Assembly (NCBI GenBank): GCA_002329665.1
Contig: DCTV01000042.1
Location: 257-5,761 of the forward strand
DNA from: Christensenella sp. UBA1431
Lineage (GTDB): Bacteria; Bacillota; Clostridia; Christensenellales; UBA1431
Direction: 5' to 3'
DNA: 5,505 nt
Made by a program: the position numbers and the translations under genes. Positions 1-5,481 of the stretch are shown here, in pieces (the first letter of the stretch is position 1; each line of letters opens with the position of its first letter). Below the pieces are notes generated by a model, which was not told the DNA's origin, did no database searches, and saw only the letters and a list, made by a program, of their open reading frames with translations.

Positions 1-1644
1 ACCAAGCGGATGCTGGAGATACTCGAACGCATCACCCGCGGCGAAGGCGAGGAAGGCGACATCGAGCTTCTCGAGGAACTCGGCGCGACAATCAAGGACA
101 CCGCGATGTGCCAACTGGGGCAGACGGCCCCGAATCCGGTGCTGAGCACCATCAAATACTTCAGGGAAGAGTACGAGGAACACATCAAGGACAAACACTG
201 CAGGGCGGGCGTGTGCTCGGAACTGTTCATATCCCCGTGCGAGAACACCTGTCCCGCAAACGTCAACGTGCCCGGCTATCTGCGGCTGATTGCGGCGGGG
301 AGATTTATGGACGCCTACAGCCTTATACGGCAGGAAAACCCGTTCCCGGCGGTGTGCGGACGCATTTGCACGCACCCCTGCGAGAGCAAGTGCCGCCGCG
401 GCACGATCGACGAGCCGGTGGCGATATGCGACCTGAAACGGTTTGCGGCGGATTACGCCTACAAGAACGAGAAGCCGTTTATCAGCGACATCGTTTTCCC
501 GAAGAACGGCAAGCGGGTGGCGGTCATCGGCGCGGGCACGTCGGGGCTCACCTGCGGCTACTACCTCGTGCGCATCGGCTACGAGGTGGACGTTTACGAA
601 TCCCAGCCCGTCGCGGGCGGGGTGCTGGCCTTCGGCATCCCGGAATACAGGATGCCTAAAAAGGTGCTGCAGCACGAGATCGACCTGATCACCCAGGCGG
701 GCGTCAACATCCACCTGAACACGGAGGTGGGAAAGGACATAGAGTTCAAGGAACTAAGGTCCCTCTACGACGCGATCTATATGGCGACGGGCACGCAGTT
801 TCCCGAGAAGGTCAACATCCCCGGAGAGAACCTGCAGGGCGTGCTGCACGGCATCAACTTCCTCAAGGACGTCAACCTCGGCAAAGACGTCAGGCTCGGG
901 AAAACGGTGGCGGTTATCGGCGGCGGCAACACCGCGATCGACTCCGCGCGGACGGCCGTCCGGCTGGGCGCCGAGAAGGTGATGATCCTCTACAGGCGCA
1001 CCAGGGACGCGATGCCCGCCTACGAATACGAGGTGCAGGCGGCCATCGACGAGGGCATAGAGCTTTTCGAGCTCGTCGCTCCGGTGCGGTTCATATCGTC
1101 CAGGAGCGGAAAGGTCTCGAAAGTGGAATGCATCAGGATGAAGCTGGGCGAGTTCGACAAGTCCGGCAGGCGCAAAGCCGTAAAGGTGGAGGGCTCCAAC
1201 TTTTTCATCGACATCGATACGGTCATACCGGCGGTCAGCCAGTATTCCGACCTGCCCTTCATCAAAAAGAGCGAGATCGGCGTGACGCCGTGGGGAACCT
1301 TCATCATCGACAACGATACGATGATGACCAGGATGGAAGGCGTCTTCGCGGGAGGCGACGTCGCCCGCGGCCCGGAGACGGTCATACAGGCGATCGCCGA
1401 CGGGAAGAAGGCGGCGGAATCCATCGACAGGTACCTTGGCGGGCGGGGCAAGCTGAACAAGGGCGCCCCGATCGATATCCCCGAGAACTACGACGAAGAC
1501 GAGGTGGTCGAACTGGAGCGGTTCACCGTGGAGGAACTCGACCCCGAAACGCGGAAGCAGTCGTTCGACGAGGTGGTCCTGAGCTACCACAAACTCAGGG
1601 CGATGGCCGAGGCGATGCGCTGCCTGCACTGTGACAGGAGGTAG
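1..1644 (+). CDS. NuoF/HydB-type C-terminus fused to GltD/NfnB-like FAD/NAD(P)H oxidoreductase (5' partial)
   Basis: The reading frame is open from base 1 and begins T-K-R-M-L-E-I-L-E-R-I, matching the NuoF/HydB region just after the Cys-x2-Cys-R-E-G iron-sulfur motif. The gene therefore starts upstream, and the ATG at 10 is internal. Residues below are counted from that ATG. Residues 1-65 are the end of the NADH-dehydrogenase 51-kDa-type domain; C-Q-L-G-Q-T-A-P near residue 34 carries the fourth ligand of its 4Fe-4S cluster. Residues 65-150 form a GltD/dihydropyrimidine-dehydrogenase-type iron-sulfur domain (C-E-N-T-C-P, then C-x3-C-x3-C-x3-C). Next come an FAD-binding GAGTSG (174-179), an NAD(P)H-binding GGGNTA (304-309, followed by YRRTR, which suggests NADPH) and a second FAD motif GVFAGGDVARGPETV. 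The C-terminus is RCLHCDRR. Likely role: NAD(P)H-linked electron-input subunit of the hydrogenase encoded next. HydB usually carries a small ferredoxin domain where this flavoprotein module sits. Confidence 0.9.
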   Translation, partial: TKRMLEILERITRGEGEEGDIELLEELGATIKDTAMCQLGQTAPNPVLSTIKYFREEYEEHIKDKHCRAGVCSELFISPCENTCPANVNVPGYLRLIAAGRFMDAYSLIRQENPFPAVCGRICTHPCESKCRRGTIDEPVAICDLKRFAADYAYKNEKPFISDIVFPKNGKRVAVIGAGTSGLTCGYYLVRIGYEVDVYESQPVAGGVLAFGIPEYRMPKKVLQHEIDLITQAGVNIHLNTEVGKDIEFKELRSLYDAIYMATGTQFPEKVNIPGENLQGVLHGINFLKDVNLGKDVRLGKTVAVIGGGNTAIDSARTAVRLGAEKVMILYRRTRDAMPAYEYEVQAAIDEGIELFELVAPVRFISSRSGKVSKVECIRMKLGEFDKSGRRKAVKVEGSNFFIDIDTVIPAVSQYSDLPFIKKSEIGVTPWGTFIIDNDTMMTRMEGVFAGGDVARGPETVIQAIADGKKAAESIDRYLGGRGKLNKGAPIDIPENYDEDEVVELERFTVEELDPETRKQSFDEVVLSYHKLRAMAEAMRCLHCDRR

Positions 1645-1648
1645 GTGA
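1636..1648 (+). promoter_or_regulatory. Shine-Dalgarno for hydA, overlapping the upstream stop codon
   Basis: AGGAGGTAGGTGA overlaps the last codons and the TAG stop (1642-1644) of the upstream gene. AGGAGG lies only 3 bases from the GTG at 1645 but 12 from the ATG at 1654. The overlapping AGGTGA (1643-1648) lies 5 bases from that ATG. This favours the ATG start and translational coupling of the two genes. Confidence 0.7.
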
Positions 1649-1653
1649 AAGCA

Positions 1654-3666
1654 ATGACGAACATCACGATAAACGGCAGGAAAATTTCGGTAAAGGACGG
1701 ACTGACCATACTGCAGGCGGCCAAGACCAACGGCATAACCATACCGACCCTATGCTACCTCGAAAACGTTCACAAGCTCGGTTCGTGCAGGATCTGCGTC
1801 GTCGAGGTGGAAGGCGCGAGGACGCTTATGCCTTCCTGCATGACGGTGGTCTCCGAGGGCATGGTGATCCATACGAACTCGGACAGGGTCCGCAGGGCGC
1901 GCAAGGTGATCTACGAACTGCTGCTCTCCGACCATTCCAAAGAGTGCCTGAGCTGCAAGCGCAACCAGAGCTGCGAACTCCAGGAACTCGGCAAGACCCT
2001 CGGCGTGGAATCGACCCGCTTCGAGGGGGAGAGGGCCGAATGCGTCATCGACGCTTCGGTCGCGATCACCCGCGACATGTCCAAATGCATCCTGTGCAGG
2101 AGGTGCGTGACCGCCTGCAACGAGATTCAGGGCTTCGGGATCATCAACCCCCAGAACAGGGGATTTGACACAGTGATAAGCCCGGCGATGGACCTGCCCC
2201 TCGGCGAAGTGAACTGCGCCTTCTGCGGGCAGTGCACGGTCGTGTGCCCGGTCGGCGCGCTCAAGGAGACAGATGCGATCCAGAAGGTCTGGGAAGCGAT
2301 CAACGACCCGAACAAGCGCGTCGTGGTTCAGACGGCGCCAGCGATCCGCGTCGCCATCGGCGAGGAGTTCGGGTACGAACCCGGCGCGAGGGTGACGGGG
2401 AAGCTGGCCGCCGCGCTGCACGCGCTGGGCTTCGACGACGTGTTCGACACGAACTTCGCCGCGGACCTGACCATACTGGAAGAAGGGACGGAGTTCCTCA
2501 CTCGGGTGAGGGAAGCGCTGACCGGCGGCGGCGCCACGCTCCCGATGATCACGAGCTGCAGCCCGGGCTGGGTCAAATACGTGGAGCACACCTACCCCGA
2601 CAGGCTCGACCATATTTCAACCTGCAAATCGCCGCACACCATGCTGGGCACGCTGGTGAAATCCTACTACGCGGGGAAGATCAAGGTGGACCCGACGCAT
2701 ATCTACGTGGTCTCGGTGATGCCCTGTACCGCCAAGAAATGCGAGATAGAACGCGCCGAGATGAAAAACGGCAGCCTGCCCAACGTCGACGCTGTGCTGA
2801 CCACCAGGGAACTCGCGGCGATGATAAAGGAGATGGGCATCGACTTTAGGAACCTCGATGACATGGAATACGACAACCCGCTGGGCCTGTCCACCGGGGC
2901 AGCGGACATATTCGGGGTAACGGGCGGCGTGATGGAGGCCGCGCTTCGCACCGTGTACGAGATCGTTACCGGGCGCGAGCTGCCCTTCGACGGGCTGCAC
3001 GTGACGCCGATCGTCGGGCTCGAGAGCGTGAAGGAAGCGGCCCTCACCATCGAAGACCCGACGGACGATTATAAGTTCCTCGACGGCGTAACCGTGCGGG
3101 TGGCGGTGACGAGCGGCCTTCGGGGCGCGAACCAGCTGATGGACCAGCTCGAAAAAGGCGAATCCCCCTACCACTTCATTGAGGTCATGGGGTGCCCCGG
3201 CGGATGCATCATGGGCGGCGGCCAGCCGCGATCGGACGACCCGGACGTGCGGACCAAACGCCTGAGAGGCATCTACACCGAAGACGAGAGCAAGGTGCTC
3301 AGGAAATCGCACGAGAACCCGTACATCACCGCGATCTACAAGGATTATCTCGGCCACCCGAACAGCCACAAGGCGCACGAACTCCTGCACACGCACTACG
3401 TCCCCCGCGGGCGGTTTAACGAGATGACCGAGGAAAGGTTTTCGGTGAGCCACGTGCGCAAGACCCCGGTCGCCAAGCCCGCGCGCGAGCCGACCGTTGT
3501 GAAACCGCAACCGGAACCCAGGCGCGAACGCGAAGAGCTCGAATCGGTCCGGCTGCTCGCGCTCGAAGCCGACAACGCGAGGCTCAAGAGCGAACTCTCT
3601 GACCTGCTGGAGACCGTCGACATCCTCAAACAGGTCGTATCGGATTACACGAACAAACAGAAGTGA
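1654..3666 (+). CDS. hydA: [FeFe]-hydrogenase catalytic subunit HydA, NAD-linked multimeric type, with C-terminal coiled-coil tail
   Basis: Catalyses reversible H2 formation/oxidation in the cytoplasm, probably with the NuoF-GltD-like subunit encoded just upstream. Numbering from the ATG at 1654 (670 aa): 2Fe-2S ligands C34, C45, C48, C62; His-ligated 4Fe-4S H94, C98, C101, C107; two ferredoxin-type 4Fe-4S sets, C145/148/151/155 and C188/191/194/198. The first eight match Clostridium pasteurianum CpI closely in position, supporting this start over the GTG at 1645 (673 aa). H-cluster motifs: L1 TSCSPGW (300-306; TSCCPGW in CpI), L2 MPCTAKK (356-362), L3 EVMGCPGGCIMGGGQP (from 510). The proton-path residues corresponding to CpI C299, E279, E282 and S319 appear kept. 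The small-subunit-like domain ends near Y582. An 88-residue extension follows: a Pro/Arg/Glu-rich linker, then a heptad-like helix (about 626-665), with no Cys. A terminator follows directly. Confidence 0.95.
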   Translation: MTNITINGRKISVKDGLTILQAAKTNGITIPTLCYLENVHKLGSCRICVVEVEGARTLMPSCMTVVSEGMVIHTNSDRVRRARKVIYELLLSDHSKECLSCKRNQSCELQELGKTLGVESTRFEGERAECVIDASVAITRDMSKCILCRRCVTACNEIQGFGIINPQNRGFDTVISPAMDLPLGEVNCAFCGQCTVVCPVGALKETDAIQKVWEAINDPNKRVVVQTAPAIRVAIGEEFGYEPGARVTGKLAAALHALGFDDVFDTNFAADLTILEEGTEFLTRVREALTGGGATLPMITSCSPGWVKYVEHTYPDRLDHISTCKSPHTMLGTLVKSYYAGKIKVDPTHIYVVSVMPCTAKKCEIERAEMKNGSLPNVDAVLTTRELAAMIKEMGIDFRNLDDMEYDNPLGLSTGAADIFGVTGGVMEAALRTVYEIVTGRELPFDGLHVTPIVGLESVKEAALTIEDPTDDYKFLDGVTVRVAVTSGLRGANQLMDQLEKGESPYHFIEVMGCPGGCIMGGGQPRSDDPDVRTKRLRGIYTEDESKVLRKSHENPYITAIYKDYLGHPNSHKAHELLHTHYVPRGRFNEMTEERFSVSHVRKTPVAKPAREPTVVKPQPEPRREREELESVRLLALEADNARLKSELSDLLETVDILKQVVSDYTNKQK

Positions 3667-3679
3667 ACGCAATTTGGAT

Positions 3680-3711
3680 GCCGCCGCAAGCTTTTGTTTG
3701 CGGCGGCTTTT
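3680..3711 (+). terminator. Rho-independent terminator of the hydrogenase operon
   Basis: A perfect 10-bp GC-rich stem (GCCGCCGCAA at 3680-3689 with TTGCGGCGGC at 3698-3707) is followed by TTTT (3708-3711). It starts 13 bases after the hydA stop codon. The 8-base loop can close by two more pairs. The T-run is short. Confidence 0.85.
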
Positions 3712-3721
3712 CCTGCCGGCT

Positions 3722-3746
3722 GAAACGGCGCCCCCGGCGCCGTTTC
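3722..3746. repeat. Perfect 11-bp inverted repeat with 3-base loop
   Basis: GAAACGGCGCC (3722-3732), CCC loop, GGCGCCGTTTC (3736-3746). It is a very stable hairpin only 10 bases after the operon terminator. No T-run follows on either strand, so it is not a classical terminator. It could protect the 3' end of the transcript or act as a back-up stop. Confidence 0.75.
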
Positions 3747-3910
3747 CTTGCTGTGCCCTTTGGGAGCAGCGGAGGTTGCACGAAAAAAAGGTGCGTTGCA
3801 CGTACCCCGAAAAAATTATTTTCGGCGCCCGCAGGAGCGCATTTTTATGGATTTTTCGAGGGATTCCCACCATATGCTGCATCAGAGGGGGGCGAATATC
3901 CATAAATCCG
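3747..3910. other. Non-coding gap with small inverted and direct repeats
   Basis: No credible gene lies between the hydrogenase operon and the response regulator; the reading frames here overlap the terminator hairpins and have no ribosome binding site. Visible items are a direct repeat GTTGCACG (3775-3782 and 3795-3802, 20 bases apart), an AT-rich hairpin CCGAAAA/TTTTCGG (3807-3813 and 3819-3825), and a 9-bp inverted repeat TTTATGGAT/ATCCATAAA (3844-3852 and 3898-3906). The right arm of the last ends 4 bases before the predicted -35 box, where a regulator could bind. Confidence 0.5.
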
Positions 3911-3939
3911 TTTAAATTCTTGCGGTTATAAAATATAAT
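3911..3939 (+). promoter_or_regulatory. Sigma-70/SigA-type promoter of the response regulator gene
   Basis: A perfect -10 box TATAAT (3934-3939) and a weak -35 box TTTAAA (3911-3916; 4 of 6 match TTGACA) are separated by exactly 17 bases in an AT-rich stretch. Transcription would start near 3946, giving a leader of about 20 bases before the ATG at 3966. The regulator thus appears to have its own promoter, independent of the hydrogenase operon. Confidence 0.7.
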
Positions 3940-3965
3940 AGGGATACAGGATGGGGGCTTGAGGT

Positions 3966-4643
3966 ATGGACGGCGTCAGGCTGCTGATCGTCGACGGCGA
4001 CGAATCCGTCAGGAGCGTCATAAAGGAAAAAGCGGCTGCGGAAGGCTTCGCCTGCGACGAGGCGGCCGACGGCATCGCCGCCATCAAACTCTTCAGGCGG
4101 TACGACTACAGCCTCATCCTCCTCGATACAGAACTGCCGCAGCTCGACGGCCGCAACGTCTGCCGTCAGATCAGGAAGGTCTCCGACACTCCGATCATCA
4201 TCGTGAGCGCCCGAAGCAGCGAAGAGGACAGGCTGACGGGCTTCGATCTCGGGGCCGACGACTATGTGCTCAAACCGTTTTCGACCTGCGAGCTGATGGC
4301 CCGCGTCAAGGTGTTCCTCAGGCGCAGCGGGGGGATCGGCAGGGCGGTGCCGCGCAAGATCTCCTTCAGCGGCCTGTTCATAGACACCGTATCCCGCTCC
4401 GTCTACGTCGACGACAGGCTCGTGCAACTCACCCCGAAGGAATACGACCTCCTGTTCTTCCTCTCTCAGAACCCGAACGAAGCGTTCTCGCGGGACGTCC
4501 TGCTCAACGAGGTATGGGGGTACGACTTCGCCGGTTCCGACAGGACGGTGGACACGCATATCAAGACCCTCAGGGAGAACATCAAGCCGTATGACGGCTA
4601 CATCATGACCGTCTGGGGGTTCGGATACAAATTCGTCATCTGA
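3966..4643 (+). CDS. OmpR/PhoB-family DNA-binding response regulator (orphan in this window)
   Basis: A 225-aa two-domain regulator of normal family length. Receiver domain (1-120): phospho-acceptor D54 in L-L-D-T-E-L-P-Q-L-D-G, switch residue S81 (V-S-A-R), conserved K103 in D-D-Y-V-L-K-P-F. The N-terminal acidic pocket reads V-D-G-D-E; in an ungapped alignment with CheY or PhoB, G11 takes the place of the Mg-binding Asp (CheY D13, PhoB D10). The DNA-binding winged helix (about 128-225) contains L-T-P-K-E-Y-D-L-L, V-W-G-Y-D-F and R-T-V-D-T-H-I-K-T-L-R, and ends V-W-G-F-G-Y-K-F. The start is supported by AGGATGGGGG (3948-3957), 8 bases upstream, and by the receiver beginning right after the Met. 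No sensor kinase is present in the window and the downstream DNA is non-coding, so the partner and targets are unknown. Regulation of the neighbouring hydrogenase operon is possible but unsupported. Confidence 0.93.
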   Translation: MDGVRLLIVDGDESVRSVIKEKAAAEGFACDEAADGIAAIKLFRRYDYSLILLDTELPQLDGRNVCRQIRKVSDTPIIIVSARSSEEDRLTGFDLGADDYVLKPFSTCELMARVKVFLRRSGGIGRAVPRKISFSGLFIDTVSRSVYVDDRLVQLTPKEYDLLFFLSQNPNEAFSRDVLLNEVWGYDFAGSDRTVDTHIKTLRENIKPYDGYIMTVWGFGYKFVI

Positions 4644-4729
4644 TACCTTGCACCGGCAAAATGCGTCAGTATTACTATCAGGCCTGGCAAAACGCAATTC
4701 ATACCCCGGGCCCGCGTGGAGAAAAACGC
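4644..4729. other. Non-coding spacer between response regulator and repeat array
   Basis: This short spacer has no gene or clear signal of its own. It includes an A-rich patch GAAAAACGC (4721-4729), which on the - strand is the T-tract of the adjoining terminator. No classical + strand terminator for the response regulator was found here. Confidence 0.5.
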
Positions 4730-4760
4730 AACCCCCGCAGACGCGCTGTCTGCGGGGGTT
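4725..4760 (-). terminator. Rho-independent terminator ending - strand transcription of the tRNA/repeat region
   Basis: A 13-bp perfect stem (AACCCCCGCAGAC at 4730-4742 with its complement at 4748-4760) and a 5-base loop. On the - strand it is followed by GCG and then TTTTT. It starts one base after a tRNA-like CCA end (4762-4764). On the + strand only TT follows, so the - strand is the likely functional direction, converging on the response regulator gene. Confidence 0.75.
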
Positions 4761-4761
4761 C

Positions 4762-4777
4762 TGGCGGAGAGGGCGGG
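4762..4777 (-). pseudogene. tRNA 3'-end remnant, leftmost copy
   Basis: Read on the - strand this is CCCGCCCTCTCCGCCA: T-stem 3' strand, acceptor 3' strand CCTCTCC, discriminator G and CCA. The T-loop is missing because the 24 bases present in the other copies are absent. A terminator follows one base later, as expected for a tRNA gene end. Confidence 0.55.
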
Positions 4778-4901
4778 CATGTGTAGGTCTATTGGCGAAC
4801 ATCGTATTCAACCGTAACTTCTTAGATAAACCATGTCTGATTCCGGGCTTTATGTTGTGGATTTTCACCGGCACCCCGGCATAAATAATGCCCCCGATAA
4901 A

Positions 4902-5019
4902 CTGGGTCCCCGCAAAGCGAAGCTTTGTGGGGAAGAGGAGGAGCGATGGAGCGTTACGAACAATCCCTGAATTGAAAAACAATTCAGGGATTGTAAGTGG
5001 AGCAGAATCCGCTCCGACG
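4902..5019 (+). repeat. 118-base structured module, copy 1
   Basis: It holds three hairpins: TCCCCGCAAAGC/GCTTTGTGGGGA (4907-4918 and 4922-4933; 12 bp with one G-U pair on the + strand), a perfect 15-bp stem ACAATCCCTGAATTG with AAAAA loop (4960-4994), and GGAGC/GCTCC with a 7-base loop near 5000-5016. The wobble pair is stable only in + strand RNA. A Shine-Dalgarno sequence and tiny ORF lie between the first two hairpins. In R3 the place of this module is taken by the right arm of an intact terminator-like hairpin. Confidence 0.7.
4946..4975 (+). CDS. Possible 9-codon leader-peptide-like ORF, copy 1 (MERYEQSLN)
   Basis: ATG with a textbook AGGAGG (4936-4941) four bases upstream, followed by nine codons and TGA. 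The stop lies at the top of the left arm and loop of the 15-bp hairpin 4960-4994, so a translating ribosome would open that hairpin. No structural gene follows in frame. It may be a chance ORF in a repeat. Confidence 0.25.
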   Translation: MERYEQSLN

Positions 5020-5042
5020 TGGCAGAGAGGGCGGGATTCGAA
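5020..5042 (-). pseudogene. tRNA 3'-end duplication (att-like), copy 2
   Basis: On the - strand: T-loop TTCGAAT, CCCGC T-stem strand, acceptor strand CCTCTCT, then GCCA. The 5' strand of the T-stem is absent; instead a GTCGG/CCGAC hairpin with a 4-base loop (5043-5056) adjoins the T-loop. There is no matching acceptor 5' strand within tRNA distance, so this is not a whole tRNA. Confidence 0.6.
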
Positions 5043-5182
5043 GTCGGTAGCCCGACAGGCATGTACACGTCTATTGGCGAACATGGTATACAACCGTATC
5101 TTCTTAGATAAACCATGTCTGATTCCGGGCTTTAATTGTGGGTTCTCACCGGCACCCCGGCATAAATAATGCCCCCGATAAA

Positions 5183-5300
5183 CTGGGTCCCCGCAAAGCG
5201 AAGCTTTGTGGGGAAGAGGAGGAGCGATGGAGCGTTACGAACAATCCCTGAATTGAAAAACAATTCAGGGATTGTAAGTGGAGCAGAATCCGCTCCGACG
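5183..5300 (+). repeat. 118-base structured module, copy 2
   Basis: Identical to the copy at 4902-5019, with the same three hairpins (15-bp stem at 5241-5275) and the same Shine-Dalgarno and 9-codon ORF. It ends directly at the next tRNA 3'-end copy. Confidence 0.7.
5227..5256 (+). CDS. Possible 9-codon leader-peptide-like ORF, copy 2 (MERYEQSLN)
   Basis: Identical to the ORF at 4946-4975, with AGGAGG at 5217-5222. Since the whole surrounding block is a near-perfect duplicate, conservation between the copies is not evidence of selection. Confidence 0.25.
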   Translation: MERYEQSLN

Positions 5301-5323
5301 TGGCAGAGAGGGTGGGATTCGAA
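5301..5323 (-). pseudogene. tRNA 3'-end duplication (att-like), copy 3
   Basis: Identical over all 23 bases to the 3' end of the tRNA at the right edge (5482-5504), including the CCCAC T-stem strand where copy 2 has CCCGC. Identity stops exactly at the T-loop, where the neighbouring tRNA continues with G (GTTCGAAT) and this copy continues into the GTCGG/CCGAC hairpin (5324-5337). Confidence 0.6.
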
Positions 5324-5450
5324 GTCGGTAGCCCGACAGGCATGTACACGTCTATTGGCGAGTATCGCATGCATACGTCTCTTCTTCGATGTACTATATC
5401 TGATTTCGGGCTTTTTGTTGTGGGTTCTCACCCGCACCCTCAGCATAAGT

Positions 5451-5476
5451 AATGCCCCCGATAAAACGGGGGCATT
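5451..5476 (-). terminator. Terminator-like hairpin just downstream of the tRNA
   Basis: A perfect 10-bp stem AATGCCCCCG (5451-5460) / CGGGGGCATT (5467-5476) with a 6-base A-rich loop, five bases after the tRNA CCA on the - strand. There is no clear T-run after it, so termination would be weak. R1 and R2 keep only its left arm (for example 4887-4896). Confidence 0.5.
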
Positions 5477-5481
5477 GCTTC

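Noticed and set aside
1645..1653. GTG at 1645 as the hydA start
   Set aside because: It lies only 3 bases from AGGAGG, and the cysteine spacing matches CpI when counted from the ATG at 1654. It cannot be fully excluded.
2617..3903. 428-codon - strand reading frame opposite hydA
   Set aside because: It is the complement of the high-GC hydA reading frame. It crosses the operon terminator and matches no protein family I recognise.
3663..3931. Two overlapping small + strand reading frames after hydA
   Set aside because: They pass through the operon terminator and second hairpin, have no Shine-Dalgarno sequence, and one runs up to the promoter of the next gene.
3912..5093. Long - strand reading frame covering the response regulator and the first repeats
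   Set aside because: It is the antisense shadow of a clear OmpR-family gene, continuing through tRNA 3'-end copies and perfect hairpins. It has no domain and no ribosome binding site.
5020..5100. A complete tRNA gene inside the repeat unit
   Set aside because: Only the T-loop-to-CCA part is present; no complementary acceptor 5' strand, D-arm or anticodon arm lies at the right distance on the - strand.
5132..5446. - strand reading frame through the repeats; the ancestral unit would be 282 bases, a multiple of three, and similar peptides arise in each copy
   Set aside because: The frame runs through tRNA T-loop and acceptor sequence and perfect inverted repeats. A 1-base deletion in R2 creates a stop. 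The peptide similarity follows from DNA repetition, so coding is not supported.
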